A DNA stretch of 64,000 nt from Lewinella sp. 4G2 (GCF_001625015.1 NZ_LVWJ02000014.1:992001-1056000); one strand, 5' to 3'; numbered from the stretch's first letter, positions 1-9,167 are shown. The notes: a model not told the origin generated them from the sequence alone. Translations and numbers: made by a program.

Positions 1-821
1 GAGGATTGCGCCAGTGACCGATCCAGGTGATCGTAGACGGGAATATTGAGGGTGATCTTCCCTTCGGGGATATTGACGTCGGTAATGAGGCGGTTATAGT
101 ACAGGTCGATATCACCGGTAGCCCAGGGTTCGTCGCCAGCTGTTGCGCCCCGGTCAATCGAGGCCAACCATTCCGCCGTGCTAGGTTGGGTGACGATTAC
201 TCGGTCGCCGCGGCGGTAGAATTCAGCGGCGGCCACCTCGAGGGTGCGGGACCCGGCGGGGACGAACTCACTCGTCACGTCGGAGCGGGTGCCAGCCACG
301 GCGTTCGTCCAACTCGGCAGGCTCTGCCCCTGCACGACGATCAGGTTGCGCAGCGTCGGGGCGTTCCCAAGGCCCTGAATCACGGTGTTCTCGCCGGAGT
401 TGATCTCCTGTCCGGAGCCGCGCAGCACCATCCCACTTGCGCGGATAAATAGCTGGCCGGATACCGGGTAGTTACCGGGCCCGAGCAGGAGGGCACCGCG
501 GTAGCCGTTGGCGTCGGGCGTCCGTGCGGCCAAATCGTCGAGTGCGGCCTGAATGTGCGCAGTATTGTCGCCCGTGATCGGGTCCAGGGTCAGTACGGTG
601 GGCACTTCGGGGAGGGGAGCGTCGCCGTTTTTGTAGCCGGCGTGGCTAAAGTCGGCCACGTAATTATTCTCATCGTCCGCCACGTACCGGAGGTGGTTTT
701 CCGCGTCGAGGTAGACAATCTCGGAGCTTTCCTGGGCGCTGACGCAGGTGCCAAGCAAAGTGAGGGCAAAGCAAGCGGACACCCCAAATGGAGTGCGGGA
801 AGAGAATAATGAACGGGGCAT
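1..821 (-). CDS. Secreted beta-helix (polysaccharide lyase-like) protein, 3' end missing
   Basis: A reading frame stays open from an ATG at 821 to the window edge (273 codons), so the C-terminus lies outside. The N-terminus is a signal peptide (hydrophobic stretch ending GTCVSAQ). It is followed by a segment with the DFSHAGYKNGDAPLPEV pattern seen in pectate-lyase-superfamily right-handed beta-helix proteins, and then GALLLGPGNYPVSG and GMVLRGSG, typical first coils of such a helix. By family it would be an exported polysaccharide-degrading or -binding enzyme. No catalytic residues are visible in the part present, so substrate and activity are unknown. A REP-like 17-mer (735-751) overlaps the signal-peptide cleavage region. 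Confidence 0.65.
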   Translation of the reverse strand, partial: MPRSLFSSRTPFGVSACFALTLLGTCVSAQESSEIVYLDAENHLRYVADDENNYVADFSHAGYKNGDAPLPEVPTVLTLDPITGDNTAHIQAALDDLAARTPDANGYRGALLLGPGNYPVSGQLFIRASGMVLRGSGQEINSGENTVIQGLGNAPTLRNLIVVQGQSLPSWTNAVAGTRSDVTSEFVPAGSRTLEVAAAEFYRRGDRVIVTQPSTAEWLASIDRGATAGDEPWATGDIDLYYNRLITDVNIPEGKITLNIPVYDHLDRSLAQS

Positions 822-1218
822 GAGCGGGATTTTCAAAACTGGCGGCCGGGCGGATCAAACAAAGGCTTCGGCCTAACTATGTCAAATATACACATTAAAT
901 TTATTGTGTGTCTTGTTGACACGTTAAAGGGATTTTGGCAAGGAACTTTACCACTATGAGTTGAGCTACAAATCCCGAATGCTGAACTCTCTGGCCGCTG
1001 AATCACCTAGCGAAAAGCAAGTGGGCGCTGCCGCAGGATGCCAGGTGGAGTGGCGAGTAAAAGGGACAAATCTGACCGCGGCGTAAATACTTAAAGCGCT
1101 GGAAGCTTACGTTAAAAAGAAGCCCCGCCTAACGCTAATCGACTTTTCCACCGTCTCTTTACCGACCACTACGTTGGATTTGACTTTCACTACGCTCTTT
1201 CCTTACCACACCCACCCT
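822..1218. other. Divergent intergenic region with one REP-like motif
   Basis: About 400 bp separate the minus-strand beta-helix gene from the plus-strand TonB receptor, so both promoters should be here. A degenerate copy of the dispersed GGCGCTGCCGCAGG motif lies at 1024-1037. An AT-rich stretch around 880-915 contains a short ACACA/TGTGT inverted repeat. I see no convincing gene or terminator. Confidence 0.5.
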
Positions 1219-3555
1219 ATGGAGTACCTCTGTCTTTTCCTCGCCTGCTGGGTGAGCCTGCCCTTGCTGTCCCAAACCACGATCTCGGGTTACCTGACGG
1301 ACCAGACCAGCGGCGAACCCCTCCTCAGCGCGACCGTGCTGGAAGTGAACTCCGGCAAGGGCGCCGTAGCCAACACCTACGGATTTTACAGCCTTACGCT
1401 GCCGGCCGGGATGACCGAGGCCAAACTGCGTTTCAGCTACATCGGTTACCAAAACCAGGAACAAACTTTTCAACTGGGCGAGGACCAAACGCTGGACATC
1501 CAACTCTCCGCCTCCGTCGACCTCGAAGAGATCGTCGTTACCTCGGACCGCGGGGAACGGATCGAACAGCAAACCCAGATGAGCCGGACGGAGGTACCCG
1601 TCGCCCAGATCAAACGCATCCCCGCTCTGCTCGGGGAGGTGGACGTGCTGAAAACCCTCCAACTCCTGCCCGGCGTACAGTCCGGCGGGGAAGGAACGAC
1701 GGGACTCTACGTACGCGGTGGCAGCCCCGACCAAAACCTGGTGCTGCTGGACGGCGTCCCGATCTACAACGTCAGCCACCTGCTGGGCATCTTCTCCGTA
1801 TTCAATGCGGACGCGCTGCGGAGCGTCACCCTGACGAAAGGGGGCTTCCCCGCCCGCTACGGTGGCCGCCTCAGTTCCGTGCTGGAGATCAACATGAAGG
1901 AAGGCAACCTCAAAAAGTGGGAAGGCGAAGGCTCCATTGGCATCATCTCGTCTAAACTGACACTGAGCGGGCCGCTGATCAAGGATAAGACCTCCATCCT
2001 CATCTCCGGCCGCCGGACCTACGCGGACTTCATCGCCAAACCCATCATCAAGTCCGCCGCCTCGAGTGAGGGAACGGACGTGGACCTCAGCCTCTACTTC
2101 TACGACCTGAACGGGAAGCTGCAGCACAAGATCAACGACAAGAACCGCCTCTTCCTCAGCTTCTATACCGGCGAGGACGTATTCGGCACCGAGATCAAGG
2201 ACGAGTTCGAAACCTTTGGGGGTGGGACGGACTGGGGTAACCTCGTCACCGCCGCCCGTTGGAACTGGGAGATCAGCCCCAAGCTGTTCATGAATACGAC
2301 GGCCACCTACAGCAAGTACGACATCAACATCAATGCCCTCCAGGACGACGGGATGGACGACTTCCGCGCCAAGTACATCTCCGGCATCTACGACTTCGGC
2401 GGCAAGGTGGACCTGGACTACATCCCCAACCCCGACCACTACATCCGCTTCGGTGGCGGATGGACGAACCACACCTACCGGCCCGGCGCCGTCTCCCTCA
2501 AAGCAAATACCGACGGTGAGGTAGAACTGGATACCCTGATCGGTAGCCAGGTCGATTACAGCAATGAATTCCAGACCTACGTGGAGGACGACTTCCGCCT
2601 CGGTGCCCTCAAGGTGAACGCCGGGCTTCACTTCAGTGCCTTCTCCGTCAACAGCGAATTGTACACCAGCCTGCAGCCCCGGCTCGGTCTGCGCTACCTC
2701 CTGAAGAATGACCTCTCCCTGAAGGGCAGTTTCAGCACCATGCAGCAGTACATCAACCTGCTGACGAGTGAAGCGCTGAGCCTTCCGACGGACCTCTGGG
2801 TGCCGAGTACCGACCGCGTCAAACCCCAGCAGAGTTGGCAGGTAGCGACGGGCGTGGCGAAGACCTTCGATAACAAGTACGAGATCAGCCTCGAAGCCTA
2901 CTACAAGCAGATGAAGAACGTCGTCAGCTTTAGGGAGGGCGCCTCCTTCGTCACCGGTATCGAAGATGATTGGGAAAATAAAGTGACCCAGGGCGAAGGC
3001 GAAGCTTACGGGCTGGAACTGTTCGTCCAGAAGAAAGAAGGCCGCTTCACCGGCTGGCTCGGCTACACCCTGAGCTGGAACTGGCGGGAGTTTGAAGAAC
3101 TCAATAGCGGTAATCGCTTCCCCTTCCGCTACGACCGCCGCCACGACCTGAGCCTGGTGGGCAATTACAACCTTTCCGAAAAGGTCTGGCTCAGTGGTGC
3201 CTTTGTGTACGGGACGGGCAACGCCGTCAGCCTCCCCACCTTCGGTTACGCCACTGCCCAACGGCCCGGCCGCTTCGGTAACGACTTCACCGAAGCCGGG
3301 GTGAGCAAGAACAGCTTCCGGATGTCAAATTACCACCGGCTGGACCTCAGCATTTCCTTCCGCAAACAGAAGAAGTGGGGTACGCGCACCTGGGTAATTG
3401 GTGCGTACAACGCCTACTGGCACAAGAACCCCTACTTCCTGACGGCCGGAGAAGTTTTCGAATGTGAGAATGGCACCTGCGAATCCCGCCGCCGCGTGCG
3501 GGAGATCAGTATTCTACCCATCATTCCTTCGGTCGCGTACCAGTTTAAGTTTTAA
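1219..3555 (+). CDS. TonB-dependent receptor with N-terminal carboxypeptidase-regulatory-like domain
   Basis: Outer-membrane beta-barrel receptor for energy-dependent uptake of an unknown ligand. The chosen ATG gives 778 aa with signal peptide MEYLCLFLACWVSLPLLSQ; an upstream in-frame TTG (1174) would add 15 residues in front of the signal peptide and is less likely. Residues about 22-105 form a CarboxypepD_reg-like (CNA-B-type) domain (ISGYLTDQTSGEPL, SYIGYQNQE). A plug domain follows with LYVRGGSPDQNLVLLDGVPI, then a long barrel ending in an aromatic residue (YQFKF). No SusD partner is adjacent. Instead the next gene, 57 nt downstream, encodes a DUF4249 lipoprotein, a recurrent pairing in Bacteroidota. 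The pair probably forms one operon and one uptake system. Confidence 0.93.
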   Translation: MEYLCLFLACWVSLPLLSQTTISGYLTDQTSGEPLLSATVLEVNSGKGAVANTYGFYSLTLPAGMTEAKLRFSYIGYQNQEQTFQLGEDQTLDIQLSASVDLEEIVVTSDRGERIEQQTQMSRTEVPVAQIKRIPALLGEVDVLKTLQLLPGVQSGGEGTTGLYVRGGSPDQNLVLLDGVPIYNVSHLLGIFSVFNADALRSVTLTKGGFPARYGGRLSSVLEINMKEGNLKKWEGEGSIGIISSKLTLSGPLIKDKTSILISGRRTYADFIAKPIIKSAASSEGTDVDLSLYFYDLNGKLQHKINDKNRLFLSFYTGEDVFGTEIKDEFETFGGGTDWGNLVTAARWNWEISPKLFMNTTATYSKYDININALQDDGMDDFRAKYISGIYDFGGKVDLDYIPNPDHYIRFGGGWTNHTYRPGAVSLKANTDGEVELDTLIGSQVDYSNEFQTYVEDDFRLGALKVNAGLHFSAFSVNSELYTSLQPRLGLRYLLKNDLSLKGSFSTMQQYINLLTSEALSLPTDLWVPSTDRVKPQQSWQVATGVAKTFDNKYEISLEAYYKQMKNVVSFREGASFVTGIEDDWENKVTQGEGEAYGLELFVQKKEGRFTGWLGYTLSWNWREFEELNSGNRFPFRYDRRHDLSLVGNYNLSEKVWLSGAFVYGTGNAVSLPTFGYATAQRPGRFGNDFTEAGVSKNSFRMSNYHRLDLSISFRKQKKWGTRTWVIGAYNAYWHKNPYFLTAGEVFECENGTCESRRRVREISILPIIPSVAYQFKF

Positions 3556-3612
3556 AGCACCCACCCAACGTAAGCACGGGCTGGAACTTCCAGACCGCCA
3601 ACCTTTTTGATT

Positions 3613-4551
3613 ATGAAAATCCTTTCCTTCTTCACCTTTGCGCTGTTACTGATCACGATTTCTTCCTGTGGGGACGACCCCTTCTCCACGACCGTAGAAA
3701 TCGACTTTCCTGAACACGAGCCGTTGCCGGTCTTTACGCTGGACGTGCGGGCCGGAGATACCTCCCTCTACTCCCGCGTAGCGTTGAGCCGGGGCCTTTT
3801 GGAGGACCCGATGCCCATTTCCGATCGGCCACGGGTCACCTTTCTGCGCGACGGGGAAGTAGTGGTGTCGAGCGAGATCGAATTATCCTCTACGGACGGG
3901 GACAACTTTGAATACCGGTTGCCCACGGCGATCCCCGGCACCAAATCTACCTACCGGGTGGAGGTCGACTTCCCTGGCTACGAACAAGCTTCCGCGGAAC
4001 AAACCATGCCCACAGCGCCGGTTGTGCGGGACGTCCAGTACGAGCGGGACGGCGCCCTCGACCTGGAGGGTTTCCGGGTGGACGAGATTGAGTTTACGCT
4101 GGAGGACGACCCCAATACGGAGGATTACTACGGTTTCCGTCCCGTCATTACCTACCGGGATACCTTCTTTAATAATTGTCGTTTCACGGATCCCGGCGAG
4201 ACGATGGTCGAGTGTGATACGGTCACCCAGGTATTTTTCAGTGAATCCTTCGTACAGAGTCCCGACCCTACCCTACGTAATGGTGAAGGCTTTGGCCTGG
4301 TGGTGTCGGATGCAGCGTTCACCGGCGGTACCTTCCGCGTACGGATGACGGCGGACAACTTCAACAGTGGAACCCTGACCCTACTGGTTTACCACCTGAC
4401 GGAGGATGCCTACCGTTACGCCCTTTCTCAGGACGCCTACTTTGAAGCGGATGGCAATCCGTTCGCGGAGCCGGTCTCCGTCCACAACAATGTGGAGGGT
4501 GGTTACGGGTACTTCATCCTTTCCAACCAGATTGAGGTGGAGTTGGAGTAG
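3613..4551 (+). CDS. DUF4249-family lipoprotein
   Basis: Predicted lipoprotein of 312 aa. The ATG at 3613 (preceded by an in-frame TTG at 3607) starts a hydrophobic signal ending ISSCG, a lipobox with the Cys lipidated. The mature chain has the beta-rich pattern of DUF4249 (VEIDFPEHEPLPVFTLDVRAGD, then an FNSGTLTLLVYHLTEDAYRY-like C-terminal segment). DUF4249 proteins are usually encoded directly after TonB receptors with a CarboxypepD_reg-like domain, as here, and are presumed surface partners of the receptor. The function of the family is not established. Frame, lipobox and context agree, so confidence in the family is good. Confidence 0.85.
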   Translation: MKILSFFTFALLLITISSCGDDPFSTTVEIDFPEHEPLPVFTLDVRAGDTSLYSRVALSRGLLEDPMPISDRPRVTFLRDGEVVVSSEIELSSTDGDNFEYRLPTAIPGTKSTYRVEVDFPGYEQASAEQTMPTAPVVRDVQYERDGALDLEGFRVDEIEFTLEDDPNTEDYYGFRPVITYRDTFFNNCRFTDPGETMVECDTVTQVFFSESFVQSPDPTLRNGEGFGLVVSDAAFTGGTFRVRMTADNFNSGTLTLLVYHLTEDAYRYALSQDAYFEADGNPFAEPVSVHNNVEGGYGYFILSNQIEVELE

Positions 4552-4612
4552 TGGAATTGTTCCCGGTGTGATCCACTGGCGACGGGTAAGATCCCCCTTC
4601 CCCACTTACTTG

Positions 4613-4630
4613 GCACCTGCGGCAGCGCCC
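4613..4630 (-). repeat. REP-like 17-bp motif
   Basis: GCACCTGCGGCAGCGCC, exact consensus of the dispersed motif, between the DUF4249 gene and the MFS gene and preceded by a pyrimidine-rich CCCTTCCCC tract as at 14431. Confidence 0.6.
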
Positions 4631-4715
4631 AAAAATTTCGTGTGCATTATCACTCTGAATTATAGTGTCCAGAATGCGCTAATAAAGGTTGCGGCGTAAC
4701 CGACCTTTGCGGCCG

Positions 4716-5942
4716 ATGACGATTACCGAACTCCTCCGCCGCCACTCCCGCTACCTGACGTACGGCTTCCTGCACTTCTTCTTTTCGGCGGTGGGCCAGA
4801 CCTTCTTCATCAGCCTGTTCGTGGACGCGATCAGCGACCGAATGGCCTGGGAGGCTGGGACGTTCGCCACGATTTATTCGGCGCTGACGCTGGTGTCAGC
4901 TTTTGTATTACCAATAATTGGTGCGCAAGTGGACCGGTTGCGGGTCCGCTACGTAAGTACCGCCACGATCATTTCGCTGGCGCTCGGCTGTTGTTTGGTC
5001 GCCCTTTCGCCGAATGCCGTGGGCCTGGTTGCAGGCCTCTTTATCTGCCGAATGGGCGGGCAAGGGGTGCTGACGCTGATCGGCTCCACGACGATCGGCC
5101 GCTACTTTCAGGAGGGCCGCGGAAAGGCACTCTCCGCTTCGTTGATCGGGACGCCGGTAGCAGAAGTGGTGCTGCCCGTCGGGGCCGTGCTGCTGCTGGA
5201 GGCCTACGGCTACGAATACGTTTGGCTGGCCGCTGCGGCCACTCTGCTACTGCTGTTTTTACCGGCAGTTTGGACGCTCATCCGCCGCTACGATAACTTC
5301 CAGACGGCGGATTCCGTAGCCAGCGAACAGGCCGCCGCAGCCGATGGCGCCGCCGAACAACGCTCGTGGACGCGCGCCGAAATGGTGCGGGATCTACGCT
5401 TCTACCTGTTGCTGCCGGCCTTCATCTTTACTCCCTTCATGTTTACTGGCCTGATCTTCAACCAGAACCTGATCGCGGAGATCCGTGGCTACAGCCTTTC
5501 CTGGATGGCCCTCGGCATTAGCGCTTATGGCACGGCGCGGGTCCTCTGCCTCCTGATCGCCGGGGAGGTGGTGGACCGATTTGGCGCCCGGAACGTGCTC
5601 CGCTTCGTGTACGTCTTCCAGTTCCTGGGCCTCTTTGCGCTGTGGGCCTGGGATCATGAATTGGCCGTCCCCGCCTTCTTTGCGCTGGCCGGCATCACGG
5701 CGGGTACGGAATCGGTGATCTGGCCGGCGTTGTGGTCGGAGTGGTACGGGCCGCGGTATTTGGGGAGTATCAAGAGCTTGCTAAAGGTCGTGGTGGTGGT
5801 GGCTTCGGCGGTGGCGCCCATCGTGTTGAGCTACGGTATCCAGTGGAGTTTGGACTGGTCGTTGCTGGGGTTAGTGGTTTATAGTGGGGGGGTGTTTTTG
5901 TTGGCGCAGGTTGGGGTGGCTTCGGCGGTTTCCAGGGAATAA
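4716..5942 (+). CDS. MFS transporter
   Basis: Polytopic inner-membrane protein of 408 aa with about 12 hydrophobic segments in two blocks separated by a hydrophilic loop (about residues 195-225, Ala/Glu rich), the Major Facilitator layout. Loop 2-3 after TM2 contains GAQVDRLRVR, a recognisable relative of the MFS motif A (GxxxDRxGRR). I chose ATG 4716; TTG 4689 is possible. The substrate cannot be read from the sequence. The last codons (5916-5938) closely match a segment that recurs inside the repeat cluster just downstream (6063-6085), so the stop codon lies within repeat-derived DNA and the native C-terminus may have been altered by it. Confidence 0.85.
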   Translation: MTITELLRRHSRYLTYGFLHFFFSAVGQTFFISLFVDAISDRMAWEAGTFATIYSALTLVSAFVLPIIGAQVDRLRVRYVSTATIISLALGCCLVALSPNAVGLVAGLFICRMGGQGVLTLIGSTTIGRYFQEGRGKALSASLIGTPVAEVVLPVGAVLLLEAYGYEYVWLAAAATLLLLFLPAVWTLIRRYDNFQTADSVASEQAAAADGAAEQRSWTRAEMVRDLRFYLLLPAFIFTPFMFTGLIFNQNLIAEIRGYSLSWMALGISAYGTARVLCLLIAGEVVDRFGARNVLRFVYVFQFLGLFALWAWDHELAVPAFFALAGITAGTESVIWPALWSEWYGPRYLGSIKSLLKVVVVVASAVAPIVLSYGIQWSLDWSLLGLVVYSGGVFLLAQVGVASAVSRE

Positions 5943-6275
5943 TTTTCGCAGGAGCGGGAGAGGTTGGGGAGGCCTGCGGCGCTGCTTGACTGTCCGCCCC
6001 GAAGGGTCGGCTTGCGTAGCGGTGGCACACCGTTAGGTGGCCCACTCTACTTTACGGCGGGTGGCCTCCGGCGGTTGCCAGGGAGCAAGAGGAGGAGTTA
6101 GAGTTGCTGAGGTTTTTTTCCGGGGTTATTTTTTTCGCAGGAGTCGGGGAGGTTGGGGAGGCCTGCGGCGCTGCGTAACTGCCCGTCCCGGAGGGCCGGC
6201 TTGGGTAGCGGTGGCACACCGTCAGGTGGCCCACTCTACTTTGCGGCAGGTGACCTCCGGCGGTTTCCGATTGCC
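5916..6275 (+). repeat. Dispersed repeat family R2, two tandem copies downstream of the MFS gene
   Basis: Two head-to-tail copies (about 5943-6120 and 6121-6275). Shared landmarks in order: a CGCAGGAG...GGTTGGGGAGGCCTGCGGCGCTGC block, a GTCCCGGAGGGCCGGCTTG-like block, GTAGCGGTGGCACACCG, TAGGTGGCCCACTCTACTTT, CTCCGGCGGTT, and in copy 1 a purine-rich AGCAAGAGGAGGAG tail. The same landmarks recur on the opposite strand at 11037-11480, downstream of ligA. In both places the repeat follows the 3' end of a gene in the same relative orientation. Short open frames inside it are not credible genes. Confidence 0.8.
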
Positions 6276-6332
6276 GACCCCGGTAGGGGTCACCATGATA
6301 GCCCGGGGTCAGAGAGGCGGAGCCTCGAAAGA

Positions 6333-6446
6333 CCCCGGGTTTTCGTTACCACCCCGGGTTTTCGTTACCACCCCGGGTTTTCGTTACCACCCCGGGTTTT
6401 CGTTACCACCCCGAATCTTCGTTTCCACCCCAGGTTTTCGTTAATC
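6333..6446 (+). repeat. 19-bp tandem repeat, six units
   Basis: Unit CCCCGGGTTTTCGTTACCA repeated with no spacers: four identical units, then two diverged ones (CCCCGAATCTTCGTTTCCA and CCCCAGGTTTTCGTTAATCA). A preceding segment (6297-6342) contains GCCCGGGGTC and GACCCCGGG, which can pair with each other. It lies between R2 copies and the SDR terminator and is not part of any gene. Confidence 0.9.
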
Positions 6447-6469
6447 ACCATAAGCAGGCATATACCTAA

Positions 6470-6509
6470 AAAACAAAACCCCATCAGCCACACAGCCAAC
6501 GGGGTTTTG
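6470..6509 (-). terminator. Rho-independent terminator of the SDR gene
   Basis: Perfect 8-bp stem AAAACCCC (6475-6482) / GGGGTTTT (6501-6508) with an 18-nt loop. On the minus strand it is followed by TTTTGTTTT and lies about 45 nt past the SDR stop codon. Confidence 0.7.
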
Positions 6510-6550
6510 AATTAAACGGTATATAATTTAATACCGGATAGTAAGCAGTC

Positions 6551-7498
6551 TTACACCATTTGCTGGTACATCTCCTGGCTCATGGGTTCGCCGATGGCCA
6601 TGCCACCGTCGACGTCGTAGCTCATGCCACTAATGAAGCTGGATTCGTCGCTGGCGATGTACTTCACCATGCTGGCGATTTCCGTGGGGTGGCCGCTGCG
6701 GCGTACCGTGAGGTAAGGGCGGTCATTGTTGATGTCTTCTGGGTGCATGTCGTTAAGCGGGGTCGCGATCTCACCGGGGCGTACGCCGTTGATGGTGATG
6801 TTCGTACCCGCCAGCGCAAAGGCGGCACACTTGATGAAACCACCGAGGGCGTGCTTCGTCATCGTGTAGATCGTATCGGCCGGGCTGGCGATGTGCTCGT
6901 GGACACTTGTGTTAATGATGATGCGGCCGGGCGTATCGCGGGGGCCGGATACATTACCGGTCAAGGCTTTGCGAGCCATCGTGGCGATTTCTTCGAAGGT
7001 GCTTTCGTTGCCGTCCGGGTCCATACCCAACATGTGGCGGGTGGCGCGCTGAATGGCGAGTACCGCGCCAAAAGTATTAATGCGGAACATCTCCGTCAGG
7101 TCCTTCAGCTCGAGGTTGGGGAATTGCTGCATGCCCATGATGCCAGCGTTATTAAAGAAGATATCCAGTCCTCCCAGGTCGGCAACCATGGCATCGACGG
7201 CAGCGAGGGCGTTCTCCGGCTTGCTGAGGTCGAGGTGGTGAACAAAACACTTGCGGCCGAAATGGCGTACGGCCTCCGCCGTCAGTTCCGCATCCTCGCG
7301 GTGGGCGTTGTAGGTGATGGCGATGTCGCAGTTGTCTTCTGCCAGCGCCAGGGCCGTGTAGCGGCCAATACCGGAATCGCCGCCGGTGATGATCACTTTA
7401 CGGGTCCGGGTGGTGTCGACGTCCCGTTTGCCGGGGGCTACGTTGGAGTCGAGCAGGTCTTGTAAATTGGTAATTTTGGATTTTGTGGATGCACTCAT
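6551..7498 (-). CDS. Short-chain dehydrogenase/reductase (SDR family)
   Basis: Cytosolic NAD(P)-dependent oxidoreductase of 315 aa, longer than the usual 250 because of an N-terminal extension of about 30 residues and an insert at 155-190. Rossmann glycine motif TGGDSGIGR at 38-46, NNAG at 116-119, and the catalytic set Asn141, Ser198, Tyr211, Lys215 (YTMTK) are all present, so it should be active. The C-terminus has the usual SDR ending (FISGMSYDVDGGMAIG). Substrate is unknown; the glucose/ribitol dehydrogenase-like branch is a guess. It appears monocistronic, with its own terminator downstream and composite repeat copy 1 upstream. Confidence 0.93.
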   Translation of the reverse strand: MSASTKSKITNLQDLLDSNVAPGKRDVDTTRTRKVIITGGDSGIGRYTALALAEDNCDIAITYNAHREDAELTAEAVRHFGRKCFVHHLDLSKPENALAAVDAMVADLGGLDIFFNNAGIMGMQQFPNLELKDLTEMFRINTFGAVLAIQRATRHMLGMDPDGNESTFEEIATMARKALTGNVSGPRDTPGRIIINTSVHEHIASPADTIYTMTKHALGGFIKCAAFALAGTNITINGVRPGEIATPLNDMHPEDINNDRPYLTVRRSGHPTEIASMVKYIASDESSFISGMSYDVDGGMAIGEPMSQEMYQQMV

Positions 7499-7556
7499 AA
7501 TGGTTAGTTTTTGTACTAATCTAGCGCAAGGACGGGTGCATTTGTTCGAGGGGATT

Positions 7557-8009
7557 AGGGACTTTAGACGTTGGATTTTAGATTTTGGACGGGATACCTT
7601 GAGGCTTGGGAGGGTATATTTCCTTTAACCGTGGTAGTGATTTTCAGGCGGAAAGGCATTGACGGACTTTAGACGTTGGATTTTAGATTTTAGACGGGAT
7701 ACTTCGGGACTTGGGAGGGGCTATTCGTCCCTTGCGGGTGGTAGTAAAATTTCTTCGGATTGGCGTTAAGAACGCTGCACTGTTCGAGCTAGTACTATTG
7801 TTAGTTGAAATACAAATTTAATGTAAGCCTAAGGCTGAGCTTGAAAAGCAATTTAATGAGCGAGTTTGCAGCGTTTAGCCAATCCGAAGAAATTTTGCGT
7901 TAAGCCACCTGCACAGGACAAGACTTTTGCTTCTTTTGGTCACAAAAGAAGTGTAAGAAGAGAAATGACGATAAGCATCGACCTAAAGGTCGACGTACCG
8001 GGAGCCGGA
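7557..8009 (+). repeat. Composite repeat, copy 1 (type I arms)
   Basis: Starts with a solitary alpha block plus left-arm remnant (7557-7663), then a complete element. Alpha block (GACGTTGGATTTTAGATTTT..., 7664-7735); left arm containing AAATTTCTTCGGATTGGCG and AACGCTGCA (about 7736-7783); spacer of about 80 nt; right arm TGCAGCGTTTAGCCAATCC... (about 7868-7912) pairing with the left; gamma hairpin CTTCTTTTG-GTCA-CAAAAGAAG (7931-7952); delta hairpin CGACCT-AA-AGGTCG (7979-7992) followed by ACGTACCGGGAGCCGG. An open frame over gamma-delta reading SIDLKVDVPGAG recurs in other copies and is not a gene. Confidence 0.85.
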
Positions 8010-8012
8010 AAA

Positions 8013-8050
8013 CAGAAAGAGCCCTTCACAAAACTGCAAAGGGCTCTTCC
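8013..8050 (-). terminator. Rho-independent terminator of the DUF2911 gene
   Basis: Ten-base stem AAGAGCCCTT (8017-8026) / AAGGGCTCTT (8039-8048), 12-nt loop, with a T-rich run (CTGTTTTCC) on the minus strand after the stem. It is about 20 nt past the stop codon. Confidence 0.75.
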
Positions 8051-8066
8051 AATAAAGTAAGTCAAG

Positions 8067-9167
8067 TTACTTCAACGTGATGGGCAACCGCGCCATCGTA
8101 TCCTCCCACCCAAAGATTAGGTGAATGGTGTTATCACCCATTTCCACGAAAGTGGCGGATAAGGCTTCCAGCTTTTCTGGTGTCTTTTCCGTCTTGGCTT
8201 TGAAGGTGAGGACGGTGGACTCCTCATCAAAATTAGGCGTCCCCCAACTCTGGTAGGATTTGTGAAGAACAAACTCCCACTCGTCCGCTTCGGGGCGAGC
8301 GAAAAGCCCGTACCGACCGGCCTTTACGGGCTTACCGTCAATCATCACGTCTTCAAAAAAGAAAACCTGGGGCGTTTCGTTAGCCCCCAAACGCCACAAT
8401 TCACCGTACTTAATGAGTTCGCCGAAAGCTACCCGGTCCTTCAACTGCGGGCGGCTGTAGACTACCCGGACCTTAGGCTCGTTAGCGGCCAGTTCTTCCG
8501 GCTTGACGAAGTTGCGCAAGCGGCTCATGTTCGGGTACTGGACGAGATCCATCGGGCTGGGATCATCGTCAGCCATGAAGGCAGGGTTAATGTTGATGGG
8601 TAGTTTAGCGCGGCTGTTCCCCCACTCCATGAACATGTGGATGGTGTTATCGTCTACGTCCTGAAAACCAATGGTAAAGCTTTCGCGAGCGTTGGGCACC
8701 TGGATGACGTCAATCTTGGCGGAGACGATGTCCTTGCTTACGTCGCGGTCCTGGCTACCACCGATAAACCGTTCCTTAGAAAGCTTCCAGATCCAGCTGG
8801 TAGCGTTGACGGGTTCGGCGAACATGGTATAAGTACCCCGGAAGACCCGCACGTTGTTGATCTCCACGTCCTGAAAAAAAGTAATCTCGGTAGCTTCGTT
8901 GGCTCCCAGGCGCCAGTCCTGACCGTAAGGAATAAGCTCACCAAACAGTTCCCGGCCCTGCATTTTCGGACGACTGTAGAGTACGCGGATCTTCATGGTC
9001 CGGTCCTTATCGTCCTCATCGAGGTAGTTGAGGTAACGGGAGCGGGAGGGGTAGTAAGCTCCGTCCATTGGGCTCTTATCGAGGCCACCAAATTTGACGT
9101 CCTGAGCGGAAAGGCCCGCACTGAAGAGGAGGCAGAGACCAAGGGTGAAGAAGTAGTGTAAGCGCAA
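8067..9167 (-). CDS. Secreted protein with two DUF2911 domains
   Basis: Exported protein of about 366 aa made of two homologous DUF2911 units. Each has the signature YSRPxxxxRxxFGELIxYGxxWRLGANE followed by a hydrophobic F-x-DV-x-I strand and G-x-Y-x-x-FA. Function of DUF2911 is not established. The start is uncertain: there is no ATG before the signal peptide, and TTG at 9167 gives a clean signal (RLHYFFTLGLCLLFSAGLSAQ). An in-frame TTG at 9233 exists, but a possible promoter -7 element (TACTTTCG, minus strand 9203-9196) lies between the two, favouring 9167. It is followed by its own terminator. Confidence 0.85.
   Translation of the reverse strand: MRLHYFFTLGLCLLFSAGLSAQDVKFGGLDKSPMDGAYYPSRSRYLNYLDEDDKDRTMKIRVLYSRPKMQGRELFGELIPYGQDWRLGANEATEITFFQDVEINNVRVFRGTYTMFAEPVNATSWIWKLSKERFIGGSQDRDVSKDIVSAKIDVIQVPNARESFTIGFQDVDDNTIHMFMEWGNSRAKLPININPAFMADDDPSPMDLVQYPNMSRLRNFVKPEELAANEPKVRVVYSRPQLKDRVAFGELIKYGELWRLGANETPQVFFFEDVMIDGKPVKAGRYGLFARPEADEWEFVLHKSYQSWGTPNFDEESTVLTFKAKTEKTPEKLEALSATFVEMGDNTIHLIFGWEDTMARLPITLK

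Noticed and set aside
1159-3261. Long open frame antisense to the TonB receptor, and similar long antisense frames over the S9 fusion (17910-20027) and the SdrD-B-like gene (33823-37356)
   Set aside because: They mirror genuine genes with clear domains, have low-complexity Val/Glu/Gly-rich translations, and arise from GC-rich codon structure.
6333-6446. CRISPR array
   Set aside because: The 19-bp units are directly contiguous, without spacers, and no cas genes are present.
7866-8060. Small frames reading SIDLKVDVPGAG in repeats (also 13976-14287)
   Set aside because: The same peptide recurs only because the gamma-delta repeat recurs; no ribosome-binding site, and frame is not preserved between copies.
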